A stretch of DNA of 64,000 nt from Thiobacillus sp. 65-29 (GTDB lineage: Bacteria > Pseudomonadota > Gammaproteobacteria > Burkholderiales > Thiobacillaceae). Positions 55,861-64,000 of this stretch are shown piece after piece. The DNA lies in contig MKWN01000043.1 in NCBI GenBank assembly GCA_001899775.1, positions 19,171-83,170 of the forward strand. The letters are read 5' to 3'. The notes under the pieces are model-generated. The model did no database searches. It was not told where the DNA came from and saw only the letters and a program-made list of their open reading frames with translations. A program made the position numbers and the translations under genes. Numbering within the stretch: the stretch's first letter is position 1; every line of letters begins with the position of its first letter.

Positions 55861-58631
55861 CAGGCTTGCAGCGCGGGATGTTCGGCGACCGGCCGGTCGA
55901 GGTGATAGCCCTGCACCAGGTCGACGCCGAACTGGCGCAAGAGCGCGAGCGTGCGGCTGTCCTCCACGTATTCCGCGAGCACCGACTTGCCCAGCCCGAG
56001 CGCGACGCTCACCATCGCCTGGACGAATACCTGGTTGGCGGGATCGTCGGCCAGGTTGCGGATGAACACGCCGTCGATCTTGATGGTGTCGACGTGCAGG
56101 TGCTTGAGGTAGGCGAAGGAGGCGAAGCCGACGCCGAAGTCGTCGAGACACACGCCACAGCCGAGCTGGCGCAGCGCCTCGATCATGCGCTGCGCGTCGT
56201 GCAGGTCGGAGACCGCCGCGGTCTCGGTGATTTCGACGATGAAGCGGTGCGCATCGACGCCGGAAGCACGCAGTTCGTCGGCGATGAACTGCGGCAGAGT
56301 GGGCTCGCTCAGCGAGCGCCCCGACACGTTCACCGCGATCGGCGGGATGGCCGGGTTGGCGGCGAGCCGGCGCAGCACCTCGCGGATCACCCAGCGGTCA
56401 ATGTCGAGGATACGGCCGCTCTTTTCCGCCAGCAGGATGAAGTGTGCCGGCATGATGAGTTGCCCGGGCTGACTTTCGTCGGCCATGCGCACCAGCGCCT
56501 CCAGGTGCGACAGCTCGCCGTCATCGGCGCGGTATACGCCCTGGAAATGCAGCAGGAACAGATCCTTTTCGAGCGCGTTGCTGATGCGCTCGTTCCACGA
56601 CAGGCGATTGCGCATCTCGCTGTCGGCGCCGGCGTCGGCGCGATAGACGCGCCAGGTGTTCTTGCCCGACGCCTTCGCCTGGTACATGGCGATATCGGCG
56701 CGCGCGACCAGATCGTCGGTGTCGATGGCGTGGCCGGGATAGTAGGCGATGCCCAGGCTGGTGGTGACGCGCAGGTTCTGCCCCTCGAAGCGGAACGGAA
56801 TCTGTCCCACCGCGCGCACCACGCGGTCGGCCAGCGCCTCGGCCTCGTTGCCCTCGGCGCCCGGCACCAGGATGGCGAACTCGTCGCCGCCCAGACGCGC
56901 CAGCACCTCGTTGCGCCGCACCAGCGCGCCGATCTCGCCGGCCACGCGGATCAGCAGCGCGTCGCCCGCGCGGTGGCCATAACTGTCGTTGATGGCCTTG
57001 AACTCGTCGAGGTCGAAGAACATCACCGCGCAGCGGCTCTGGTGGCGGTCGGTTTCCAGCATGGCGCGCGCCAGTTCCTGCTGGAAGCGGTGGCGGTTGT
57101 AGAGGCCGGTGAGGGCGTCGCGCTCGGCCAGGTACACCAGTTGCTCGGCCGTCTGCCGTTCGTGGGTGATGTCCTCGTAGATCCACAGGTGGCCGATGAA
57201 GCGGCCTTCGCGGTCGCGCACGGGATAGTCGATTTCGGTGATGACGCGGCCGTCGGTCATCTGGATTTCGTAGCGCTCCGACAGCTCGTGCGCTTCCAGC
57301 ACCGCCATCATGCGGCGCGAGTAATGATCGGGCTGCGCCAGCACCGACGCCGAGCGGGCGATCGCCTGCTGGGCGGTGAGGCCGATCAGGCCCTCCGTTT
57401 CGTCGATCATCCAGATGCGGGCGAACGCGGGGTTGTGATAGATCACGCGGCCGTCGGCGGCGACGAACAGGATGCCGAGATTCATCGCCGACAGCAGGGC
57501 GACGAGGCGCGCCCGTTCCTGCTCGGTCTCCTCCAGGTATTTGCGTTGCAGCCCTTCCGCGGTGCGCAGTTCGTGAATGGCCTGCAAGAGACTCGCCTCG
57601 GTCGCCTTGAGGTCATCGATGCTGTGCAGGCCGGCGCGAATGCCCTGGTAAACACCGGCATAGTCGTGGATCGGCTGCCAGTTGACCGCCGCCCAGAAAT
57701 GGCCGCCTTCCTTGCGGCACACGCGCATCGTGTAGCCCTGGCCCGAGGTGCCGCGCAGCGCCTGATGAAACTGGAATTCGGTGGCCGCGCGGTCGTCGGG
57801 ATGGACGAGGTCGAGCGGGAAATGCGGCATGTCCAGACACTCGTCGACGCCGTAGCCCAACATGCGCTCGACCGACGGGTTCACCCACAGCAGGCGGCCT
57901 TCCGGCGAGAGCCAGAATTCGAGATCGTGGGTGTAGTCGGCGATGGCGTGGAAGCGCGCCTCGTTTTCGTGCGCGCGCTCGATGTTGAAGCGCACCGCTT
58001 CGGCCATCAGGTTGAAGGTGTCGATCAACTGGCCGATCTCGTCGTTGCCGCCGCCGTCGAGGCTGATGTCGAGCTCGCCCTGTGCCATGCGCCGGCTGGC
58101 GCGGGTGAGCACCTCGAAACGGCGGATCAGTCGTGCGGCGGCGAGCACCAGCAGCACGCCGGTCGCCAGCAGCGCGGCCACGGCGATCAACAGGCTCTGC
58201 CGCAGGTAGCGGTCGCGCGCCTCGATGATAAAGTCGCCCGACAGCACCAGGATGATTTCGCCATAGCGATGGCCATCGAACTCGACAGGCTGCTGCATCT
58301 GGATGTCGTCTTCGCTTCCCGTCGCACCGACCTGGTGGATGATGCGTTCGCGCGCGTCGCGCACCTCGATCATTTTCAGGGTGTTCTTCCCTTGCAAGGT
58401 CTCGACGATGTCGCGCACGCTGGCGTCGTCCTGCTCGGACAACGGTGCGAGCAGGGCCGCGGCCAGCGTCTGGCCGATCTCGTGGACGCGCTGCATGCCC
58501 TGCTCCTGCAGGGTCTTCTGCGTGAGGTGGACGCCGTTGGCGATGAGAAACGTCAGCATCAGCGCCTCGACCACGAGCGCCGCCAGCGCGAGCTTGTAGC
58601 GCAGCGAAAGCCGCGCGAACCAGCCCGTCAT
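55860..58631 (-). CDS. membrane sensor with HAMP, two PAS, GGDEF and EAL domains
   Basis: 923 residues. TM1 about 10-32, periplasmic part about 33-145 ([19 protein letters not shown]), TM2 about 146-168, HAMP, PAS 1 about 230-345, PAS 2 about 375-490, GGDEF about 505-665 ([23 protein letters not shown]), EAL about 675-915. EAL keeps [26 protein letters not shown] and KIDGVFI but has EYVED in place of EGVED. Likely bifunctional or phosphodiesterase-biased. It overlaps the PhnD-like gene by four bases, so the two act together. Confidence 0.9.
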   Translation of the reverse strand: MTGWFARLSLRYKLALAALVVEALMLTFLIANGVHLTQKTLQEQGMQRVHEIGQTLAAALLAPLSEQDDASVRDIVETLQGKNTLKMIEVRDARERIIHQVGATGSEDDIQMQQPVEFDGHRYGEIILVLSGDFIIEARDRYLRQSLLIAVAALLATGVLLVLAAARLIRRFEVLTRASRRMAQGELDISLDGGGNDEIGQLIDTFNLMAEAVRFNIERAHENEARFHAIADYTHDLEFWLSPEGRLLWVNPSVERMLGYGVDECLDMPHFPLDLVHPDDRAATEFQFHQALRGTSGQGYTMRVCRKEGGHFWAAVNWQPIHDYAGVYQGIRAGLHSIDDLKATEASLLQAIHELRTAEGLQRKYLEETEQERARLVALLSAMNLGILFVAADGRVIYHNPAFARIWMIDETEGLIGLTAQQAIARSASVLAQPDHYSRRMMAVLEAHELSERYEIQMTDGRVITEIDYPVRDREGRFIGHLWIYEDITHERQTAEQLVYLAERDALTGLYNRHRFQQELARAMLETDRHQSRCAVMFFDLDEFKAINDSYGHRAGDALLIRVAGEIGALVRRNEVLARLGGDEFAILVPGAEGNEAEALADRVVRAVGQIPFRFEGQNLRVTTSLGIAYYPGHAIDTDDLVARADIAMYQAKASGKNTWRVYRADAGADSEMRNRLSWNERISNALEKDLFLLHFQGVYRADDGELSHLEALVRMADESQPGQLIMPAHFILLAEKSGRILDIDRWVIREVLRRLAANPAIPPIAVNVSGRSLSEPTLPQFIADELRASGVDAHRFIVEITETAAVSDLHDAQRMIEALRQLGCGVCLDDFGVGFASFAYLKHLHVDTIKIDGVFIRNLADDPANQVFVQAMVSVALGLGKSVLAEYVEDSRTLALLRQFGVDLVQGYHLDRPVAEHPALQA

Positions 58632-59521
58632 CGCCGCTCCCGCAGCAGGCCCTGCGCGCGCAGGGCGTACTCGTGAAACTGGCCGAGCTCGCTGTCCTCC
58701 GCGGCCACCAGTCCGCCGTAGCCGCCGTCGGCAAGGAAGGCGCGCCCCTCGGGTGATTCCGCAAAGGCGAGCAGGCCCGCGCGCAGCATCGCGGCGTCGC
58801 GGTCGCGCAGCCGCGGGTGGGCGAGGTAGGTGAGACTCGACAGCGGCGGCGTCTCGACGAGGGTGCGCAATTGCGCACGGACGGTCTCGGGTTGCATCCT
58901 GTACGGATGGATGCCGACGATTGCCGCATCGGCGCGCCCGGCGATGACCTGCGCAATCGCATTGGTATGGCTGCCGCTCGGCTGCGCCGTGTAGTCACGC
59001 CCGCGCACGATACCTTGCTTGGTGAGATCCATCTCGATTGCCAGCGTCGCCAGCGCGAGCGCATCGGTAATCGCCACAGTGCGGCCACGCAGCGCGGCCA
59101 GCGTGGTGAGTCCATTGTCGTTGCGAGTGACCAGCAGGCCACGTACCTGCGCGCTGTATTTCAGCAGGGGCCGGTAGCCTGCGTCCTGGCGCGCCAGCCA
59201 GGCGAGGTGTGGCGGGGTCAGCAGGAGGTCGTAGGTGCCCTCGCGGGTGCGCGCGACGAAGGTGGGGAAATCCGGCGCGGTGTAGATGACCACCTGCCGC
59301 CCGAGTTGGCGCTCCAGAGCCTGCGCCAGCGGTGCGTACGTCTTCAGTGCCTGCCGTGCGGTCAGGTTGGGGAACACGCCGAACACCAGCGGCGCCTCGG
59401 CGGCGCGCGCCGCGCCCGCCAGCAGCAGGGCGAACGCGACGAGCACGCCCGCGACCCAGCGGAACCGCGGCCGGACGCCGAAAGTGTCGCGCCGGGCGTT
59501 ACGACTGCAGCGATTTTTCAA
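58628..59521 (-). CDS. PhnD-like periplasmic substrate-binding protein
   Basis: 297 residues. Membrane or signal segment around 23-41 (VAGVLVAFALLLAGAARA), then the PhnD/SsuA-type fold (VFGVFPNLTARQALKTYAPLAQALE, YDLLLTPPHLAWLARQDAGYRPLL, ADAAIVGIHPYR). No ABC permease or ATPase is near. The frame begins at a TTG inside the argA end (overlap 23 bases); a GTG at 59446 is possible but would lack a positive N-region, so the start is uncertain. It probably feeds a ligand signal to the GGDEF/EAL sensor. Confidence 0.82.
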   Translation of the reverse strand: MKNRCSRNARRDTFGVRPRFRWVAGVLVAFALLLAGAARAAEAPLVFGVFPNLTARQALKTYAPLAQALERQLGRQVVIYTAPDFPTFVARTREGTYDLLLTPPHLAWLARQDAGYRPLLKYSAQVRGLLVTRNDNGLTTLAALRGRTVAITDALALATLAIEMDLTKQGIVRGRDYTAQPSGSHTNAIAQVIAGRADAAIVGIHPYRMQPETVRAQLRTLVETPPLSSLTYLAHPRLRDRDAAMLRAGLLAFAESPEGRAFLADGGYGGLVAAEDSELGQFHEYALRAQGLLRERR

Positions 59522-60818
59522 GGACCTTGGATTTCCTCTTGTAGTTGTAGAGCGCCTGTTTGCGTTGCGGCAGGCGTTCCAGACCGGTTTCGACGAAGCC
59601 GCGCTCCTCGAACCAGTGCTCGCTGCGCGTGGTCAGCACGAACAGCCGCTTGAAGCCGGCCTTGCGGCCGTGTTTCTCGGCTTCGGCAAGCAGGCGCTCG
59701 CCGAAGCCGCGGCCGCGGAATTCGCGCGACACCGCGAGACAGGCGAGCTCCGCGGCATCCTCTTCGGGAAAGGGGTAGAGCGCCGCGCAGCCGGCGATGA
59801 CGCCGTCGGATTCGAGCACGAGGAAGCGCTCGACTTCCATTTCCAGCAGTTCGCGCGAACGCCGCACCAGGATGCCGTCGCGCTCCAACGGCTCGATCAG
59901 GCCGAGGATGCCGCCGACATCGTCGATGGTCGCCGGCCGCAGCGTTTCCAGCGGCGACGGCGTCACCAGCGTGCCGACGCCGTCGCGTGTGAACAGTTCG
60001 GACAGCAGCGCGCCATCGCGGTGGCGGCTGATGAGGTGGGCGCGTTTCACCCCTCCGGTGCAGGCGGTGACGGCGCACGGCAGATAGTAGGTGACGTCTT
60101 CCGGCAGCTTGTCTGCTTTCGCCATGACCTCGCGCGCCTCGCGCACCGTGAGCGCGTTGTGGATGCTGCCGTCCTCGCCGGGCACGCCTTCGGTGTCGAT
60201 GAGGAAGATCAGCTTGTCGGCCGCCAGTTCGACCGCCGCCTGGGTGGCGACGTCCTCCAGACTCAGATTGAAGATTTCGCCGGTGGGCGAATAGCCGATC
60301 GGCGACAGCAGCACGATGTCGTGCTGGTCGAGCCGCCTTCTGATCGCCGCCGCGTCGATCTTGCGCACCTCGCCGGTGTGCAGCAGATCGACGCCTTCGC
60401 GCACCCCCTGCGGCTGCGCGGTGACGAAGTTGCCCGACGCCACGCGGATGTCGGCGCCCGCCATCGGCGTGTTGGCGATGCCCAGCGACAGCAGCGCCTC
60501 GATCTCGACGCGCACCGTTCCGGCCGCTTCCTTGACGCAGGCGAGTGCCGTGTCGTCGGTCACGCGCAGGCCGTTGACGTAGCGGATCGCCGTGCCGTTC
60601 TCGGTCAGGCGCGCCTCCACCTGCGGGCGCACCCCGTGCACCAGCACTACGCGCACCCCCAGGCTATTCAACAGGTTGACGTCGTGCGCCAGTTGCACGA
60701 AGCCGCCCTCCGCCACCAGTTCTCCCCCGAACGCGATGACGAAGGTCTTGCCGCGAAAGCTGTGAATGTAAGGCGCAACGGAGCGGAACCAGTGGACGAA
60801 TTCGGTGGTGTTTTTCAA
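59499..60818 (-). CDS. argA: N-acetylglutamate synthase ArgA (kinase-GNAT fusion)
   Basis: 439 residues from TTG 60818 (LKNTTEFVHWFRSVAPYIHSFRG). The N-terminal amino-acid-kinase domain binds arginine (FVIAFGGELV, VLVHGVRPQV, LLSPIGYSPTGE); the C-terminal GNAT domain binds acetyl-CoA (LACLAVSREFRGRGFGERLL). First step of arginine synthesis, feedback inhibited. The frame stays open upstream through a repeat to GTG 60971, which would add about 51 residues; no Shine-Dalgarno favours the TTG, so the start is uncertain. Confidence 0.9.
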   Translation of the reverse strand: MKNTTEFVHWFRSVAPYIHSFRGKTFVIAFGGELVAEGGFVQLAHDVNLLNSLGVRVVLVHGVRPQVEARLTENGTAIRYVNGLRVTDDTALACVKEAAGTVRVEIEALLSLGIANTPMAGADIRVASGNFVTAQPQGVREGVDLLHTGEVRKIDAAAIRRRLDQHDIVLLSPIGYSPTGEIFNLSLEDVATQAAVELAADKLIFLIDTEGVPGEDGSIHNALTVREAREVMAKADKLPEDVTYYLPCAVTACTGGVKRAHLISRHRDGALLSELFTRDGVGTLVTPSPLETLRPATIDDVGGILGLIEPLERDGILVRRSRELLEMEVERFLVLESDGVIAGCAALYPFPEEDAAELACLAVSREFRGRGFGERLLAEAEKHGRKAGFKRLFVLTTRSEHWFEERGFVETGLERLPQRKQALYNYKRKSKVLEKSLQS

Positions 60819-60887
60819 GGGGCTTCGCCAGAGCGGACTTGTACCAGGCGAAGGATACCGAAAACGCCCGAATCGCGCAGGGGTTCG

Positions 60888-60994
60888 GTGCGGGGAGGGG
60901 TGAGCGGGGAGCGGTGAGCGGTGAGCGGTGAGGGGGGAAGCGGAAAACCACCGCCAACTCTTCCCGCTCACCGCTTCCCGCTCACCGCTTACCG
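60888..60994. repeat. GAGCGGT tandem and inverted repeat between rsmE and argA
   Basis: The left arm holds GGTGAGCGGGGAGCGGTGAG followed by two more GCGGTGA units; the right arm CGCTCACCGCTTCCCGCTCA continues as CCGCTTACCGG. The arms can form a long imperfect hairpin. The right arm ends one base before the rsmE stop. Confidence 0.8.
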
Positions 60995-60995
60995 G

Positions 60996-61724
60996 CTAAA
61001 AATCCCCCCACAGCGTCTGCATCGCTGCCAGGGCGGCCAGCGCCGCGGTTTCGGTGCGCAGCACGCGCGGACCGAGGCGTATGGAAATTGCGCCGACGGC
61101 TTCGAGCGCGGCGAGCTCGTCGCCTTCGAAGCCGCCTTCGGGGCCGGCGACGAGACTGTCGGTGGCGGTGGGTGCGGGCAGGTCGGCAAGCCGCGTTGCG
61201 GCGCTCGGTGACAGGAACAGCAGGCGCCCGGCGCGCGGCGTGGCGAGCCAGTCCGCCAGGGAACGCGGCGTGGCGACCGGCGGCACGCGGTTGCGCCCGC
61301 ACTGTTCGCAGGCGGCGGCCACCACCCCCTGCCAGTGCGCGACACGGCGTTCGACACGCTCGCCGGCGAGTTTCACCACGCTGCGCTTGGCGGCGATTGG
61401 CTGGATCGCCGTGACGCCGAGCTCGACGGCTTTCTGCAAGGTGTAATCCATGCGCTCGCCGCTGGAGATGCCCTGTGCGAGGACGATCTGCAAGGGCGAT
61501 TCGCGCTCCACGTCGGCGAAGCTGCCGACGCTTACCGCCACCTCGTCGCGGTGGATGCGCTCGATGCGTGCGGCGTATTCGCCGCCGCGCCCGTCGAACA
61601 GGGTGATGGCGTCGCCCGCGGCAAGGCGCAGGGCGCGCGCGGCGTGGCGCGCGGGGCCGGGCGGCAGGCTGAAGCGGGCACCGGAGGCGAGGGTCTGATC
61701 GAGGTAGAAGCGCGGTGGCGGCAT
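60996..61724 (-). CDS. rsmE: 16S rRNA (uracil1498-N3)-methyltransferase RsmE
   Basis: 242 residues starting MPPPRFYLDQTLASG. PUA-like N-domain then a SPOUT knot: VLAQGISSGERMDYTLQKAVELGV, AKRSVVKL, ACEQCGRNRVPPV, AGPEGGFEGDELAAL and RLGPRVLRTETAALAAL. Methylates U1498 of 16S rRNA. The frame upstream is antisense to the thioredoxin-like gene and is not used. Confidence 0.95.
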   Translation of the reverse strand: MPPPRFYLDQTLASGARFSLPPGPARHAARALRLAAGDAITLFDGRGGEYAARIERIHRDEVAVSVGSFADVERESPLQIVLAQGISSGERMDYTLQKAVELGVTAIQPIAAKRSVVKLAGERVERRVAHWQGVVAAACEQCGRNRVPPVATPRSLADWLATPRAGRLLFLSPSAATRLADLPAPTATDSLVAGPEGGFEGDELAALEAVGAISIRLGPRVLRTETAALAALAAMQTLWGDF

Positions 61725-61770
61725 GTTGGTTATTATGCAGGGATTAGCCCGAAATTCCCTGGAGTAGCTT

Positions 61771-62331
61771 ATGGTTTCCCTTACCACCCCGGTGTGCGAA
61801 TTCGGCTGGAAGGCGGTCGATTTCAACCTGCCCGGCGTCGATGGCCGGAGCTGGACACTGCGCGACGCGATGGGTCCGAACGGTCTGCTGGTCATGTTCA
61901 TCTGCAACCATTGCCCCTACGTCAAGGCGATCCGCCCGCGCCTGGTGCGCGATCTGGCCGAACTGAAGCGCGATCACGGTATTCACGCCATCGCCATCAT
62001 GTCCAACGACCCCGCCGAGTATGTCGAGGACTCGTTCGACAACATGAAGAACGTGGCGGCGGAATTCGATTTTTCCTTTCCCTACGTGATCGACGCAACG
62101 CAGGACGTCGCGCGCGCCTACGGTGCCGTGTGCACGCCGGATTTCTTCGGCTTCAACCGCAACGCCGAGCTGCAATACCGCGGGCGCTTCGACGCGTCGA
62201 AGAAGGACACCGCGCCCGAGGGCGCGCGCCGCGACCTGTTCGAGGCGATGAAGGAAGTCGCCGCCACCCAGCGCGGACCGGCCGAGCAGATTCCCAGCAT
62301 GGGGTGCTCGATCAAGTGGAAGGGAGAATGA
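61771..62331 (+). CDS. thioredoxin-fold peroxiredoxin-like protein
   Basis: 186 residues. AhpC/TSA-like fold with CNHCPYVKAIRPRLVRDLAEL (CxxC with Pro, as in the PRX-like1 group), SNDPAEYVEDSFDNMK and the cis-Pro region CTPDFFGF. Cytoplasmic, no signal. A thiol oxidoreductase or peroxidase. GGAG precedes the ATG; divergent from rsmE. Confidence 0.88.
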   Translation: MVSLTTPVCEFGWKAVDFNLPGVDGRSWTLRDAMGPNGLLVMFICNHCPYVKAIRPRLVRDLAELKRDHGIHAIAIMSNDPAEYVEDSFDNMKNVAAEFDFSFPYVIDATQDVARAYGAVCTPDFFGFNRNAELQYRGRFDASKKDTAPEGARRDLFEAMKEVAATQRGPAEQIPSMGCSIKWKGE

Positions 62332-62332
62332 C

Positions 62333-62947
62333 ATGACGGACCGCCGCGCACATTGGGAGAACGTCTACCGCAGCAAGGCGGTGAACGAAGTCAGCTGGTT
62401 CCAGCCGCAGGCCGCGTCGTCGCTGCGGCTGATCGAGGGCTGTGCCGGGCGCGATGCGGCCATCATCGACGTCGGTGGCGGCGCTTCGGTGCTGGTCGAC
62501 AACCTGCTCGACGCCGGCTATCACGACCTCACCGTGCTCGATCTCGCCGAGGCCGCGCTCGCCTCGACCCGCGTCCGGCTCGGCGCGCGCGCGCAGGCGG
62601 TCGAGTGGGTCATCGGCGACGTCACCGCGGTCCCGCTGCCGGCGGCACGCTACGACGTCTGGCACGACCGCGCGGTATTCCATTTTCTGACCGATGCGGC
62701 GGATCGCGCCCGCTATGTCGCGCAGGTGCTGCACGCGGTCAAGCCTGGGGGGCACGTCATCGTCGCCGCCTTCGGTGCGGGCGGACCGCTGCAATGCTCC
62801 GGGCTCGATGTCGTGCGCTATGCGCCGGATGCGCTGCACGCCGAGTTCGGCGCCGCGTTCCGTCTGGAGCGCCACGAAACGGAGATTCACCACACGCCCA
62901 ACGGCACGGATCAGGAATTCGTCTACTGCTACTGCCGTCGCCTATGA
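62333..62947 (+). CDS. class I SAM-dependent methyltransferase
   Basis: 204 residues. HWENVYRSKAVNEVSWFQ N-terminus, AIIDVGGGASVLVDNLL (SAM loop), TVLDLAEAAL, and VWHDRAVFHFLTD. Similar to thiopurine-like or small-molecule methyltransferases; the substrate cannot be told. It begins one base after the previous stop and overlaps the next gene as ATGA. Confidence 0.85.
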   Translation: MTDRRAHWENVYRSKAVNEVSWFQPQAASSLRLIEGCAGRDAAIIDVGGGASVLVDNLLDAGYHDLTVLDLAEAALASTRVRLGARAQAVEWVIGDVTAVPLPAARYDVWHDRAVFHFLTDAADRARYVAQVLHAVKPGGHVIVAAFGAGGPLQCSGLDVVRYAPDALHAEFGAAFRLERHETEIHHTPNGTDQEFVYCYCRRL

Positions 62948-63732
62948 GCATGCTCGAAGCGGTGCAGTCGCTGGTACGCGAGGTCGCGCTGCGCGAGATC
63001 ACGCCGCGCTTCCTCAAGGTCGCGCACAGCCGCAAGGCGGACGGCAGCCTGGTCACCGACGCCGACGCTGCCACCCAGGCGGCACTGGAGGCTGCCTTGC
63101 CGGAAATTTCCCGGGTGCCGGTGCTGGGCGAGGAAATGACCGAACCACAGCAGCGCGACGCCTGGGAGGCCGGGCGCGACGGCCTGTGGTGCGTCGATCC
63201 CATCGACGGCACCTCCAACTTCGTCGCCGGCGTGCCCTATTTTGCGGTGTCGGTGGCCTATCTCTACAAGGGCCAGCGCCAGCTCGGCGTCGTCTACGAC
63301 CCCGTCGGCGATGAAATGTTTTCCGCCGAGCGCGGTGCCGGCGCGCACCTCAACGGCTTGCCGCTGCCGCTGCGTCCGCCGGTTCCGGAATTGCGGCGTG
63401 CCCTCGCGGGGGTCGAGCTGAAGCGCATCGACCGCGGGCTCGCCGGCCGGCTGGCGGCGTGGCCGCCGTACGCCTCGCAGCGCAACATGGGCGCGTCCAC
63501 GCTCGACTGGTGCTATACGGCGGCGGGGCGTTTCGACATCTATCTGCATGGCGGGCAGAAATTGTGGGATTACGCCGCCGGCGCCCTGATTCTGGAAGAG
63601 GCGGGCGGACGCGTGGCCTGCCTGTCCGGCAGCTTCGACATCGCCAGCGTGTGGGAGCGCTCGGTGGTCGCCTCGGCCAGCCCGCAATTGTTCGAGCTGT
63701 GGCGCGACTGGCTGAAGGCGGCCGGGGCATAA
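62944..63732 (+). CDS. inositol monophosphatase family protein
   Basis: 262 residues from ATG 62944. Metal motifs: VLGEEMTE, WCVDPIDGTSNFVAGVPYF, and the C-terminal LWDYAAGALILEEAGG. Related to SuhB, CysQ and histidinol phosphatases; the substrate is not certain. Coupled by ATGA to the methyltransferase. Confidence 0.9.
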   Translation: MSMLEAVQSLVREVALREITPRFLKVAHSRKADGSLVTDADAATQAALEAALPEISRVPVLGEEMTEPQQRDAWEAGRDGLWCVDPIDGTSNFVAGVPYFAVSVAYLYKGQRQLGVVYDPVGDEMFSAERGAGAHLNGLPLPLRPPVPELRRALAGVELKRIDRGLAGRLAAWPPYASQRNMGASTLDWCYTAAGRFDIYLHGGQKLWDYAAGALILEEAGGRVACLSGSFDIASVWERSVVASASPQLFELWRDWLKAAGA

Positions 63733-63844
63733 ACCGGCCTCGCGATCGAATAAGAAAGTTTTTGCGGCACGATCTCGGGCGCGACTTGAGATTTTCTGGA
63801 CAAGTCCTTGTAGCAAAACCATTTTCGCGGGTTTTGACGCCGTC

Positions 63845-63874
63845 TTGCGGAAGTCGGCCGTGCTGACGGATAAT
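63845..63874 (+). promoter_or_regulatory. candidate sigma-70 promoter of the last gene
   Basis: TTGCGG (63845-63850) and GATAAT (63869-63874) are 18 bases apart, about 93 bases before the ATG at 63967, inside the 234-base gap after the phosphatase gene. Confidence 0.45.
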
Positions 63875-63966
63875 CAGCGTTTTTGCATATTCTGCCCAAG
63901 CTGCCGCCGCACGGTTCTTAGGGACGGAACGTATGCCCGGTTTTTCACCTAGCAGAAGGGAATGCA

Positions 63967-64000
63967 ATGCCAACCCGTAACGACCTGGCCAACGCCATCC
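63967..64000 (+). CDS. tkt: start of a gene, probably transketolase
   Basis: AGAAGGGA precedes ATG 63967 and eleven codons follow before the window ends (MPTRNDLANAI). This matches the usual N-terminus of betaproteobacterial transketolases. Only the first residues are visible, so the call is tentative. Confidence 0.5.
   Translation, partial: MPTRNDLANAI

Noticed and set aside
55866..58676. 936-codon open frame antisense to the PAS/GGDEF/EAL gene
   Set aside because: The minus-strand protein has clear domain motifs; the plus-strand one has none.
60901..60993. GAGCGGT units as a CRISPR array
   Set aside because: Units are seven bases with no spacers; this is a simple tandem and inverted repeat.

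Overview
The window is a high-GC, gene-dense chromosomal segment that is almost entirely core genome. Gene content and order point to a betaproteobacterium of the Rhodocyclales/Nitrosomonadales type: a complete mraZ-to-lpxC division and cell-wall cluster followed by the neighbourhood of secA and dciA, a rsmI / yraN-diaA-dolP block, an ABC-F gene of the YbiT type, a fused kinase-GNAT ArgA, a PEP-CTERM protein behind a sigma-54 promoter, and a diheme c5-like cytochrome. The genus cannot be fixed from sequence reading alone.

Layout. 1-635: end of dacB and a small membrane protein. 639-5612 (minus): a tight run yraN-diaA-dolP-ubiD-EAL/HDOD-META protein. 5631-7849 (plus): rsmI, pyrC and the RNase P RNA. 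7952-27364 (plus): the dcw cluster, opened by a clear sigma-70 promoter overlapped by four 10-bp-spaced MraZ boxes, then mraZ, rsmH, ftsL, ftsI, murE, murF, mraY, murD, ftsW, murG, murC, murB, ddlB, ftsQ, ftsA, ftsZ, lpxC. 27361-31812: a small membrane protein, a diguanylate cyclase, a rhodanese and a GGDEF/EAL protein. 31987-32872: a sigma-54-type promoter and a PEP-CTERM protein. 33295-36260: an unusual glycosyltransferase-like protein convergent with a sulfotransferase, then dciA. 36338-39767: secA and two small conserved-looking proteins. 39779-40081: a MITE-like element. 40188-49006: a two-component system, a cytochrome b and a heavy-metal-type RND tripartite pump, with response-regulator-type direct repeats in the divergent promoter. 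49019-51857: a Sel1 protein, cytochrome c, tRNA-Arg(CCG), a truncated XRE regulator and a Phd/PIN toxin-antitoxin pair. 52162-63732: housekeeping genes (DUF971, fructosamine kinase, ybiT, argA, rsmE, IMPase), and a PhnD-like binding protein coupled to a PAS/GGDEF/EAL protein. The window ends in what looks like the start of transketolase.

The most unusual observation is inside the dcw cluster. At three junctions (mraY/murD, ftsW/murG, murG/murC) repeat-rich DNA has been inserted and the end of the neighbouring gene duplicated. In every case the insert can be read as one or two small ORFs (39 to 58 codons) whose start and stop overlap their neighbours as ATGA or TGATG. The stop-start overlap typical of this operon is therefore rebuilt at each end of each insert. 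The seven base differences I find between the duplicated gene-end codons are all synonymous. This suggests that repeat insertions were tolerated only where they keep translation continuous, or that the linkers themselves are translated. Similar repeat-derived coding appears at the MurG C-terminus and possibly at the ArgA N-terminus.

There is no CRISPR array, rRNA operon, transposase or intact prophage. Five proteins carry GGDEF, EAL or EAL/HDOD modules or directly serve one, so c-di-GMP signalling is well represented.
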